The position numbers and the translations under genes were made by a program. DNA of 64,000 nucleotides from Malachius bipustulatus (lineage: Eukaryota; Arthropoda; Insecta; Coleoptera; Melyridae): the NCBI GenBank assembly GCA_910589415.1, contig OU342633.1:17770858-17834857 (forward strand), given 5' to 3'. Under the pieces are notes generated by a model. That model did not search any database and was not told where the DNA came from. It was given only the letters and a program-made list of their open reading frames with translations. This document shows positions 1 to 9,310 of this stretch, in pieces. The stretch's first letter is position 1. Each line of letters opens with the position of its first letter.

Positions 1-290
1 TGATTTTCCTGATGTGTTTTCAAATGTCAGTGTGATTTTTCAATTCAAATTCCTCTTTTGTTAAATTAGATTCCCTTTATAGCAAACGCTTTTCCAATGT
101 TTATAATACTGTCACTGCACGTGACAGGAAAAGCAATTGACATAAAGTGAAACTGGTTTGACAAAAAAGGAAATTGATTGATAAATCAGTGACTAGTCAC
201 TTGAAGAATAAGAAAATCATTTGACATAGGTTACTATCGGAAAAGCGATTGACAAAACAGAAGAACCAAAAGAAAAACACTGTAAATACA
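1..290. repeat. Foldback repeat of about 20-bp degenerate units, cut by the window edge
   Basis: The stretch is made of degenerate units of about 20 bp (TTTGTCAAATG plus CTTTTCC or AAATTCC). They read one way in the left part and as reverse complements in the right part (GGAAAAGCRATTGACA). It matches a second copy at 25782-26125 closely, including a shared middle with a tract reading TGACATAAAGTGAAACTG. The left arm is missing here because the window begins inside the element. No coding potential. Confidence 0.75.
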
Positions 291-904
291 GAATGTCAAA
301 CAAACCTCCTATAGAAACTCCGATCGATATGACAGATGGAATTATTACATACTTAAATCAATAAATTGTATAATGAAGTCTCGACCAAGAAAACATAATA
401 CTGAATTTATATGCTGACCTGTTCTACGCCACTGGGCAATTTTTGTGAACCAGTAAAGTCCATCTATCTATCTATCTATCAATATGAACACTGATCTATG
501 TACCTATTTCCATAGCGACGATGATCAATAAAACTATTCACAGCTCTCCACGGTTCTATAACCTATACATTAAGTATACCTAATTCCTCCGTAAGTACCT
601 ACTGATTTCCCTCTCTTTTGTTACCTACCTTTCCAATGCAATACGCTGAATAGGCGTCATCTATAATTTTTGGTCATCCCGTAAATTATCGAACACTATA
701 TAGGTACTCGGTACTGCGATGACAAAAAAAAAAACATTAGCGCGATTCATACCTACCTATACTTAAGAAAATTCCGAAGATTCAAAAAATTAACTCGCCG
801 CTCGAACATCCAGTATAGTTTACATATACCCATTACATTATGTAAAACATCACCTCTAGAGCTGAACTCAAGTACAATAACAGAAAACAGAATAAAACAC
901 TCAT
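291..904. other. AT-rich non-coding stretch with a short microsatellite
   Basis: No gene recognised. A (CTAT)n run of about five units lies at 461-480, and short A-runs and TAGGTA-type words are present. Nothing else stands out. Confidence 0.6.
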
Positions 905-1215
905 CTACCTCGGTTCGGTCGATCCACACGTAGTCATCGCTACTCCGCGGCCCTCCTATTTATCCCCGGATCATCAAGCGTGCTGCGGCTACACCTCCCC
1001 CCTCCAGCTGGGGGGGTAGGGGCTCCCTCCTGCGGTCTCAGCCGCTCTGCGGTTCCGGAAGGAGACGGTTGTAAAGTGCTGCCAACTGGGGAGCGATCCA
1101 AGAGGTATGTATTTATTGCCGAGTGCAGATCGGAGTCGGAGAGGACGTTCCCAGGTGGGAATACCGGGTGTCCTAGTTTGAAGAAAAATGCGATATCCGA
1201 ACGAATGCAACAGTG
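905..1215. other. GC-rich islet of unknown nature
   Basis: About 310 bp are clearly richer in G+C and CpG than the flanks and include a C-run/G-run hairpin-like stretch near 989-1020. Short open frames cross it on both strands but overlap one another and match nothing I recognise. On the minus strand a TATA-like ATAAATAG lies at about 956-963. It could be a promoter or 5' exon, or the GC-rich part of an unrecognised repeat. I assign no function. Confidence 0.4.
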
Positions 1216-1765
1216 CAACACTGCGAACTAATGCAGATTTTATTAATCACAGCACTTTTCTTTATACTTATATAGGGAGGTAGTAATGAAATGTCATCAT
1301 ATTTTATGATTACATTAATAATAATATTATTATTCGTACTTAATGCATAGCAAGATCTGGTGAAATTTATATATGTAATTCTAAAAAAAAAAAATTATGA
1401 AAAGAATTATAAAATCCTTATTAAAAGCGTGTACCTACCTACGGAAACGACATGCTACCCAAATACTTATATAGGTAATATGTTAAACCTATCAATTAAC
1501 TATATTATGTCTCTCTTTTAAACATCAAAAAATAAATAACAAAAATAAAATTTTTATGCTATACCTACGTAGATTTTTAAATCAAGGTTTTTTGAGAAAA
1601 TGCATCTCAGGATCCAGGTTATTTTAAAAAATACAAAGTACCCATGTTAGGGCAAAGCTGCATTACATATTTTTGTAGTGAAACGTATTCTGAAAAAAAT
1701 GTCGCTTAATTTCGAAATATTGCTAAAAACTCATAATTTGATAATTCTTGTTTTGAAGACATACG
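1216..1765. other. AT-rich non-coding stretch
   Basis: Long A/T runs and no open frame of interest. The right part leads into the foldback repeat that follows. Confidence 0.5.
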
Positions 1766-2233
1766 CAGGGTTATTATTGGTACCTAACTGGATACCTTCC
1801 TTGGGTGATTTGATGAAATAAGAGGTAAGGACTAAATTAAGCCTAACATGCACTATACAAAACTCAAAAATTTTTGAGATATTTTGTTGAAATTTTTTGA
1901 AATTATTTTTTTCTTTAATTTTTAATTTTTTTGTTGTTTTTCTTTGAAATTTTCACATGATTAAAATACTTCCTCCGTTGAAGTTCTATTCCAAACGGAA
2001 GACAGTGTTGGACAAATATTCCAGCAAAAAAATACAAAACGTTAAATTACATTTTTTGATAATCATATTTGAAGACATTTAAATCAATTTTTCGAAGAAA
2101 AATGAAAAATCAAAATATCTCAAAATCTATTGAGTTTTGTATAGTCCATGTTAGGCTTAATTTACTCCTTATACCTACCTCTTTTGTTTTATCAGATCAC
2201 CAAAAGGAATTTATCTAGGTACCAATAACCCAC
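1766..2233. repeat. Foldback (large inverted repeat) element
   Basis: The left arm (about 1766-1880) and right arm (about 2117-2233) are imperfect reverse complements. GTTATTATTGGTACCTA near 1770 mirrors the segment at about 2216-2232. ATTAAGCCTAACATG near 1836 mirrors CATGTTAGGCTTAAT near 2148. A T/A-rich loop separates the arms. No coding capacity; the outer ends are not sharply defined. Confidence 0.65.
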
Positions 2234-2576
2234 ATCATTTTGAGAATAAATTTATAATTTTTTGTAGTTTTACGTAAGTCTTCATTTGACATCCCAAAAA
2301 TTTGAAATGGGATAGATTCCAATTATTTTTTTTTCCATATTATCAACTTTTGTTCTTCTTATGGCCGCCGTATTGGTTTTTCATGTCAGTCGATATAAAT
2401 AAAATCAAGGAACCAAAAAGCTATCATACATTTTTTAAAATCTGGTTCAATTGATTTTTTTATACACATGAACAAATTTATTTTTTTGACTCGAAAACAG
2501 GCGTCTATAGGTAGCCAGATCTCATTGATATTCGCAGTTACCTTTTGTTTTTCTTATATGACATGCAGAGCTGCTA

Positions 2577-2850
2577 CAAATACCCATTGAAAGTATTTCA
2601 AATATCAAATACCAAATACCGTATATGGTATTTGCAATGTGAAATATCAAATACTCCGCTTAATAAAAAAGATTTCAAATACCAAATACTCAACAGAAGT
2701 AATTGAAATTTACAGCAAATAAAGTATTTCAAATATTTTATAGTATTTCAAATCCTTTAAAAGTATTTCAAATCCTTTATAAGTATTTGAAATACCGCAA
2801 ATTGTACTTCAAATACCCAAAACATAATTTTAAGTTATTTCAAATGTTTT
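2577..2850. repeat. Left subterminal repeat array of the hAT element
   Basis: At least ten variants of AGTATTTCAAATAC or its complement occur in both orientations, spaced irregularly by 10-30 bp. The unit is itself palindromic. The same words fill the other end at 7483-7745. Confidence 0.8.
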
Positions 2851-3495
2851 GTATGGACTGTTCATTTGAATTTGAGACATCGGTATTCAAAAATATTATC
2901 TCCCTCCTTGATTTTAGATAAAAATATTATATAAATGATTATTTTGTTTCTATAAACCAATAGGAAAACTACATTTTAATCATTTTGGTGAGTTTCTTGC
3001 AGCGTTGCAGGTTGTAGCCAATCGTAACATTATTATAGTGGGAATTTTCTATTTACATTATTGCCACGAGAATAATTTGAGGTAGGTCATTTGTTTTTAC
3101 TGAATAGTAATATTATTTTTCAATTTGACTTCTGTCATCAATTGCAAGACATAATAATAAATAATTACTGTAAAAATGAATGAGAAACAGTTCAGTTCAT
3201 CGTCAGTCCATGGAAAAAAATGATCAATCGAATACCACATGAGAGTTCAATAAATAAAAAAATAATTTCACAGACCTTTCTCAAAGCTGTTGCCATTCGA
3301 CAACAGCCACTCGAGCCCTATTTGCTCTCGTGTCTATTGCCTGGCAACACCTTTTCGAAAATCTGTGGAATTATTTTCCCTTTCTCACTCTCTTGTTATA
3401 TTACTACAGATAATTTGTTAAGATTGATTTATATGTTGTCAGTGAAAAATAAATAGGAACGGTCAACACAATTGCAATTTGAACTGAGTAGTATA
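2851..3495. other. Interior of the hAT element, left of the LINE
   Basis: AT-rich. The only frame of note (3220-3456, plus, 78 codons) resembles no known protein and probably arose by chance. No transposase motif found. Confidence 0.5.
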
Positions 3496-3673
3496 ATATG
3501 CAGTAGTTTTTTTTTTTTTTTTTGAAAAAGGAGGGTAAATCCATTATGGATACCCATGCATTGGGTTATGTGGGAGTCCCACCCACTAAAACCCCCTCCT
3601 TTCGAGGGCCGTCTGATTCTTGATCACCGGAAGCACCTCAGCCTCATGGGCTTATTGTGCACCCCCTTTTGCT

Positions 3674-5791
3674 TTATGACACCCATTCCATCAGTCTGGT
3701 TCCCAGAACTAACTTGTGCAGCCCCGTTACTGAATGAGTTTCATATTCTTCCGGACGCATTTTTTGTTGTCCGTATATCTCCTGTCTTCTGCGGTCCAGA
3801 GCCTCGCATTCACACAGTACATGTTTTGCTGTCTCCTGGGCCCTATTGCATTCTCGGCAACTTAGGTCTCCATTGAACAGTCCTATTTTATTTAAGTGTT
3901 CTTTTAGGGCAATATGTCCCGTTAGTAATCCCACTGTAATGCGTAACTGATTCCTGCTAAGTAATAGTAGTTCTTCAGTTGTCTTTTTTATGGGTCCTTT
4001 GATAAAGGTTTTCCCATGTTGGTGTTTGGTCCTTTTGTCCCAATATATTTTGTGTTTTTCTTTGACCCATATATTAACCTGACCCCGTGCTGTACTTTTT
4101 GGTACTCCCAGGGCAGGTTCTGGGCCAATGTATTTAGCCGAGGATCCTCTTCTTGCTAGCTCGTCGGCTTTTTCATTGCCTGTGATTCCTCTATGTCCTG
4201 GCACCCACATCAAGGTTACCTTATTGCGTTCTGCCAGGGTTTCGAGATTCTCACGGCATTCCCACAGTAGTCTGGACGTTATCTTGGGGCTTTCTATAGC
4301 CCTCAGAACCGCCTGACTATCTGTTAATATATTGATCCGCCTATTTTTGTAGGCCCTCTTATTGTTTATGCTCGCGCAGTGTAGCATAGCGTATATTTCC
4401 GATTGAAATACAGTTGCCCACTGCCCGAGAGATATGGTGTGTTGAGTATTGTCCAACTCATTGTATAAATGCCAGCTCCAGTTCCTTGGTCGGTCTTTGA
4501 CCCGTCAATGTACCAGGTTGTTCCGACCAGCCTGTTGCTGTCTGTGGGCTCATTCCATTCCTCTCGATCTTTGATGCTCACCTCAAAGCTCTTGTGGAAT
4601 TTGAATTTTGGAGCCATGTGGTCTGTGTTTGCATCTAGCAGGTCCACTTCCACATAGTTTTTGATTCTATTGTGTCCAAGTTCCGCATATTTGCCCCTTG
4701 GTTCTTCTTGCAGCCTTAGTCGTGCCAGTCTTGCCTCTCCCATTATCATTAGATGAAGTGGTGGGAGGTCTAGGAGGACTTCCATTGCTGCAGTTGAAGT
4801 AGTTTTCATTGCCCCCGTTATTCCAAGGCATGCGAGTCTTTGCACCTTGCTGAGCTTGTTTATCGCGGTATTTTGTTGCATCTTTGTCCACCATACCAGA
4901 GATGCATATAACAACATTGGTCTAATCACTCTGGTGTACGCCCAGTATACCATATGTGGTTTTAATCCCCATGTTTTCCCATAAGTTCGTCTGACCATCA
5001 TGAATGTGGTCTCCGCTCTTCTTTTAATCCTGTCTATCTGTTGGTTCCAGGTGAGTTTTGAGTCTAAGATTACCCCAAGATATTTCACCTCTCCCGATAT
5101 TTGTACGTTCCTGCCTCGAAGTTTTAGTGGTCCTAGGCCCACCAGTTTCCTTCGATTAGTAAACGCTATGATGGTTGATTTGGAGGGACTTATGTTCAGT
5201 CCCTCTTCGTTTGTCCATTTGGTTACAACATTTAAAGCCCTTTGCATGCAGGGCCTTATTGTGTCGTTAAATTTACCTTGAATTAGTATGACAAGGTCAT
5301 CAGCATATCCTATGCTCTTGATTCCCTCTTGGTCCAGACGTTTCATTAGCTCGTCCATAACAAGGTTCCATATCAATGGAGACAGTACGCCTCCTTGTGG
5401 ACACCCCCTTGCTACCTGAGCCACCACAGTCTCCCCAAATAGGGATGTGCATACCAATCTGCTTTTCAACATGAAGTCTATCCACCTGCATATTGTTGCA
5501 TTGATTCCTCTGTTCCTCAATGCATTGGAGATTGATTCTAGGGAGGTGTTGTCGAACGCACCTTCTATGTTCAAGAAAGCACATAATAGTACTTCCTTGT
5601 GTTTTATTGCGTATTCTGCCTTTTCTACCAGGTGGTGTAAAGCTGATTCCGTTGATTTTCCTGTTCTATATGCATGTTGGTCTTGATGAAATGGTCTGTT
5701 TGCCAGGACATCATCCCTTATATGCCAATCGAGCAGTTTTTCTAAAGTCTTCAGCAAAAAGGACATGAGACTTATGGGTCTTAGAGATTTT
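3674..5791 (-). pseudogene. LINE ORF2 fragment: reverse transcriptase, RNase H and zinc-knuckle tail
   Basis: The RT part runs from about 5791 down to 4457, with the catalytic motif YADD at 5296-5307 and the downstream thumb region. RNase H follows. The four acidic residues of the fold are visible: D in WYIDGSKT, E in QSEIYAM, D in LTDSQAVL and D in NEKADELA. A Cys/His tail (CRECNRAQETAKHVLCECEA) follows near residues 190-210 of the second frame. One frameshift near 4456-4475 puts the end of RT/start of RNase H and the remainder in different frames. The reading frame is therefore broken, in addition to the insertion at 5792. The first 15 or so residues of the long open frame (from 5835) belong to the inserted repeat, not to the LINE. 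Confidence 0.88.
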
Positions 5792-5842
5792 AGACAAAAG
5801 ATGAATGACATGTTGTCAGACAACATGCCATCCATTTATGTT

Positions 5843-5929
5843 GTGCTGTGAGCAGAGGCGGAAATTGTAGACACGTGTTTCGTCCTGTTTGGGACTCTTC
5901 AGTACAATGTATCTACCAACACACAGCAC
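5843..5929 (-). ncRNA. Type I hammerhead ribozyme, copy 1
   Basis: Read on the minus strand, outer helix I pairs GTGCTGTG (5929-5922) with CACAGCAC (5850-5843). An internal loop of about 13 nt per side follows. Inner helix I pairs ATTGTA with TACAAT. The core CTGAAGA (5902-5896) fits the consensus CUGANGA. Helix II is GTCC/GGAC with the loop CAAACA. GAAA lies at 5881-5878, then CAC-GTG, then T and C. Predicted cleavage is between 5870 and 5869. All conserved core bases are present. Helix III has only CAC/GTG with no spare loop bases, the minimal form typical of retrozymes, which often act as dimers. Confidence 0.88.
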
Positions 5930-6161
5930 AGTTTAGATCACGGATCCCGTGAGCAGAATGCAATGAAATAAAAATAAAAATAAAATAAACGGCACGGTGG
6001 GTTCGGCTTGCGCCATAGGATACACCCCAGACAGCCATAATGCATGCCAAAAATGAGTGCAGTGCCTCCCGGTGTGCATGAAGTAGGTAAAACCCCTACT
6101 AGGCGTTGCTAGACAAAAGATGAATGACATGTTGTCAGACAACATGCCATCCATTTATGTT

Positions 6162-6248
6162 GTGCTGTGAGCAGAGGCGGAAATTGTAGACACGTGTTTC
6201 GTCCTGTTTGGGACTCTTCAGTACAATGTATCTACCAACACACAGCAC
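6162..6248 (-). ncRNA. Type I hammerhead ribozyme, copy 2
   Basis: This motif is offset by exactly 319 bp from copy 1. The core CTGAAGA, GAAA and cleavage C, the helix II hairpin and both parts of helix I are all intact. The cut would fall between 6189 and 6188. Cleavage here and in copy 1 would release a 319-nt monomer RNA. Confidence 0.88.
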
Positions 6249-6480
6249 AGTTTAGATCACGGATCCCGTGAGCAGAATGCAATGAAATAAAAATAAAAAT
6301 AAAATAAACGGCACGGTGTGTTCGGCTTGCGCCATAGGATACACCCCAGACAGTCATTTTTGGCATGCATTATGGCTGTCTGGGGTGTATCCTATGGCGC
6401 AAGACGAACCCACCGTGCCGTTTATTTTATTTTTATTTTTATTTCATTGCATTCTGCTCACGGGATCCGTGATCTAAACT

Positions 6481-6567
6481 GTGCTGTGTGTTGGTAGATA
6501 CATTGTACTGAAGAGTCCCAAACAGGACGAAACACGTGTCTACAATTTCCGCCTCTGCTCACAGCAC
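6481..6567 (+). ncRNA. Type I hammerhead ribozyme, copy 3 (inverted arm)
   Basis: The same motif lies on the plus strand. GTGCTGTG at 6481-6488 pairs with CACAGCAC at 6560-6567. CTGAAGA is at 6508-6514, the GTCC/GGAC hairpin at 6515-6528, GAAA at 6529-6532, CACGTG at 6533-6538, and cleavage is predicted after C6540. Its orientation is opposite to copies 1 and 2 because it lies in the inverted arm. Confidence 0.88.
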
Positions 6568-6763
6568 AACATAAATGGATGGCATGCTGTCTGACAACAT
6601 GTCATTCATCTTTTGTCTAGCAACGCCTAGTAGGGGTTTTACCTACTTCATGCACACCGGGAGGCACTGCACTCATTTTTGGCATGCATTATGGCTGTCT
6701 GGGGTGTATCCTATGGCGCAAGCCGAACCCACCGTGCCGTTTATTTTATTTTTATTTTTATTT

Positions 6764-6972
6764 CTTAGAGATTTTGCCCCTTCCTGTCCTGTTTTCCCAG
6801 GTTTGGGTATATAAATTACTCTAATTAATGTCCAGGGTTTGGGTATGTGCCCCAGTGCAAGACTGCCCCTGAGGATCATACTTAGCCTCTGTGTCAGAAG
6901 ATGTGGTCCTTTCTGCAACATTATTGGGTAGATGCCATCTATACCCGGCGATTTATAGCCTAGTAGTACCCC
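6764..6972 (-). pseudogene. Upstream RT piece of the same LINE
   Basis: The minus-strand frame reads a typical LINE RT N-terminal segment, including HIPKPWTLIRVIYIPKPGKT. It runs into the 13-bp duplication at 6763-6775, where the ribozyme-bearing insertion begins. The other half of the RT resumes at 5791. The two pieces are clearly one gene split by the insertion. Confidence 0.85.
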
Positions 6973-6984
6973 ATATGCAGTAGT

Positions 6985-7482
6985 AGTATGTATAGTATAT
7001 TATATGTATATGACTTCATAACAAATGAAGATCGCAATTTTACATTATCAAAGCAATTTATCTCGAAAACAACTGACAAGTGACAATATCGGAAAACGAC
7101 TTTTTATGCGGTATTCTTACAACGTTAATTTTTTCACTTACATTTTTGAAACAGCAGAGCGTATTCTCTATTATAAGAAAACAAAGGTTTCAAAATTTCT
7201 AATATTAAAGATGTTGAGTTCTCAACTTTACCTCTTCATATCTCAGTCAATTTACAAGAGAAATTTTATCTACAATTTTTCTGCGCTTCTCTGATGACCC
7301 CCGAACAACATGCTGAAGAGTTTATGCGCCACTTACGGGACAGCTAGTAGATTGGGAACTATTAATAAATTATAAAATTTATGTTTTCAACCCTTACTTT
7401 GTAGATTGATAAATCTAATAAATATGTAAGAAAATAATTAGATCGATACGTTAGAGTTAGGTACCTATTTTGAATAATTAAA
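6985..7482. other. Interior of the hAT element, right of the LINE
   Basis: AT-rich. An 89-codon plus frame (7025-7294) has no recognisable domain and no homology I know. Probably non-coding. Confidence 0.45.
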
Positions 7483-7757
7483 GTACTCATTCTTGAAATA
7501 CTTATAATGCTTATAAATTATTTGAATGACCGGAGGGTATTTGAAATACCGGAGTTTATTTGAAATACCAAGCAAAGTAATTGAAATACCAGAATTTCTG
7601 AAAACCAAATACCAAATCCAAATACTCAACCAAAAGATTTCAAATATCAAATACCAAATACCGATAATCAAAAGGATTTGAAATAAAGTATTTCAAATAC
7701 CGAAAGTATTTGAAATACCTTTCCAATTACTTTTATTTCAAATACTGGACAGCTCTG
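7483..7757. repeat. Right subterminal repeat array and terminus of the hAT element
   Basis: Contains many copies of GTATTTGAAATAC-like words, including a run near 7695-7720 where three follow closely, and ends in CAGCTCTG. It mirrors 2566-2850. Confidence 0.8.
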
Positions 7758-7765
7758 ATGACATG

Positions 7766-8473
7766 CACCCTATCTGTTTTCAGGTCATTCATGCAGTATT
7801 AAAAAAATCAAGTAAACTAAAAATCTGTCATCTACCTACCTATAGGTACAAAAAAAAAATTAAAAATATTATTCTTCTTTTTTGGAAAACATTTTCATCG
7901 AATGACATCGAAATGACGTGATATTATACTTGCAACATGTTTTTTTTATAACATTTAGTGAAAAGAAGTTTTTTTTTCGAAAAAAGGAAAATAGAAAAAA
8001 ATGTTGTTTTGAATGTGATACATTTTTGGTTTCGTTGATTTTTTCATGTTATGGTGCACGCGTTCTGCCAGCGTGAGCTAGCACTCCCCAGTTGACTTGT
8101 CAAATCACAAGTTTTGTGCTAGGGTAATATAGCTTGTCTATTGTGTTGGTATAGTTCCGGTTTCCGCGGTCGTAAACATAGATGTCGCTACTGATTATAG
8201 ATCACGGAGTTCCGTGTGAGTTTTCTGGATCTGTATTTTGATCTTCTGACTTCGCACTTGCTCATGTGACATGCCGATAATCTCCAACAAGAGAGAAATG
8301 GTCATCGTTGTCTTCAGCAGTGTTTTACTTTATCTTTGACATGAGATCAGTAATTTCTACGAGCCCTTGAAGAACCTCTTTAAAATGAGAAATGTCGTTA
8401 TTTCAGTTTTTTCAGCATATTTCAGCGAGTGGGGATGGTGGGGGGGGGGATGATTTGGAGGGTTCTAAAAGGG

Positions 8474-8475
<2 letters not shown>
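7766..8475. other. Non-coding stretch
   Basis: No gene or repeat boundary identified. A G-run lies near 8441-8450. A moderately GC-rich patch (8050-8260) contains no convincing frame. Confidence 0.45.

Positions 8476-8509
<34 letters not shown>
8476..8509. repeat. (AAT)n microsatellite forming a LINE tail
   Basis: About eleven AAT units directly abut the 3' end of the minus-strand LINE fragment. On that strand it reads as the (ATT)n tail of the element, as seen in many insect LINEs. Confidence 0.85.
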
Positions 8510-8512
<3 letters not shown>

Positions 8513-9310
8513 TATTGCCCAACAGATTTACAACAAATCCAATAACAGGACAATATCTAAAGATTAGTAGGTAATAATATGTGCAGACAAAAACATCATA
8601 CCATTAAAACACTATCTATTATAAAATATTTAACAATATAACAATTTAGAAAGCAAGTTAGGGAACGAAGAAAATAAAGTTATACATAACCCTCACCCCA
8701 CCAACAAAAGCATGACAATATCTAAAAATTCAAATCAGCAACCCGCAATATATCAGTTAAGGAGCTGGCATTTAGGTCACAAAAACTAGAGATGCGATTA
8801 AAGTAGGTTGACATAACGTACACCGGCGATTTTAGAAGTACATTTGACCTTGCTATGCGCAAGGCAAACGTTTTTACATTTCTAGAATTTGAGCGAGGGA
8901 TATGAAAATTAAAAAGTTGAAGTATTGATGAGCAATCGATACGGTTATGGAAGAGACAGTATAAAAATTTAACAGCGACTAGCTTCCGCCTCTTCTCTAG
9001 TGACGTGAAGTCGAATTGTTTCAGCAGCAAGTCATGATCAAAGCCTCTAGTGGGAAACTCATTATGCACCCTATAACTGAGCATTTTCAAAAACCTCCTC
9101 TGAATACGCTCGACCTGACCAATGTGACATGTGTAGTAGGGTGACCACACAATACTGCAATAATCCAATTTGGATCTAACGTAGGAGTAAAAAAGAATTT
9201 TCAATGAATTAATATTTCTAAAATCTCTACAGTTCCTACTTATGAATCCAAGCATTTTAGAATAATGATATTATTTCTATTTTCTGCGAAGGTTACGTCC
9301 AGAGTGTCAA
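8510..9310 (-). pseudogene. LINE 3' fragment (Jockey/CR1-like RT C-terminus)
   Basis: The 177-codon frame (8722-9255) is the post-catalytic part of a Jockey/CR1-type reverse transcriptase. It includes LGFISRNCRDF and the segment SKLDYCSIVWSPYY, which is conserved after the RT palm. Upstream coding (DTLDVTFAEN, about 9265-9310) continues in another frame, so there is a frameshift near 9257. About 210 bp of 3' UTR and the (ATT)n tail follow. The 5' part of the element is absent. Confidence 0.82.

Larger units (their letters stand above)
5792..6762. mobile_element. Hammerhead-bearing tandem/inverted insertion (retrozyme- or Penelope-like)
   Basis: The insert is flanked by a 13-bp direct repeat, TCTTAGAGATTTT (5779-5791 and 6763-6775), which marks the site in the LINE RT. 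It consists of a 319-bp unit (5792-6110), a partial second copy in the same direction (6111-6353), and a head-to-head inverted stretch (6354-6762) covering a bit more than one unit. Copies differ by only a few substitutions. Each unit holds a hammerhead ribozyme motif and an A-rich (AAATA)n segment. It encodes no protein. Small hammerhead-bearing tandem units with LINE-like target duplications match metazoan retrozymes; terminal repeats of Penelope-like elements are the alternative. No Penelope RT is present. Confidence 0.8.
3508..6972 (-). mobile_element. 5'-truncated LINE with RT and RNase H, inserted in the hAT element
   Basis: On the minus strand the element ends in a poly(A) tail (the T-run at 3507-3523). 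It is bracketed by a 12-bp direct repeat, ATATGCAGTAGT, at 3496-3507 and 6973-6984, as expected from target-primed reverse transcription. Coding begins inside the fingers of the reverse transcriptase (SPGIDGIYPIML, about 6918-6950), so ORF1, the endonuclease and the RT start are missing. It continues through RT and a C-terminal RNase H domain, placing it in the R1/LOA/I group of LINEs that carry RNase H. It is itself interrupted at 5792-6762. Confidence 0.88.
2566..7757. mobile_element. Non-autonomous hAT-type DNA transposon hosting a LINE
   Basis: The ends are inverted: CAGAGCTG at 2566-2573 and CAGCTCTG at 7750-7757. They are flanked by a perfect 8-bp direct repeat, ATGACATG, at 2558-2565 and 7758-7765. 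An 8-bp target duplication with CAGRG-type ends is diagnostic of the hAT superfamily. Both subterminal regions (about 2577-2850 and 7483-7745) are packed with variants of the palindrome GTATTTGAAATAC, resembling the transposase-binding subterminal repeats of other hAT elements. Without the LINE at 3508-6972 and its duplication the element is about 1.7 kb. I see no hAT transposase in the remaining interior, so it was probably mobilised in trans. Confidence 0.85.

Noticed and set aside
4366..5835. A 489-codon frame taken as a complete gene from its first Met
   Set aside because: The first residues come from the inserted repeat. The LINE part is truncated upstream and broken by a frameshift in RNase H, so it is a fused chance start on a pseudogene.
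5933..6814. The same 50-residue-plus open frame (starting MDGMLSDNMSF) on both strands, taken as a small gene family
   Set aside because: It is produced by the inverted copies of the ribozyme-bearing unit. The frame runs through the A-rich segment and the hammerhead is the conserved feature, so it is not a protein.
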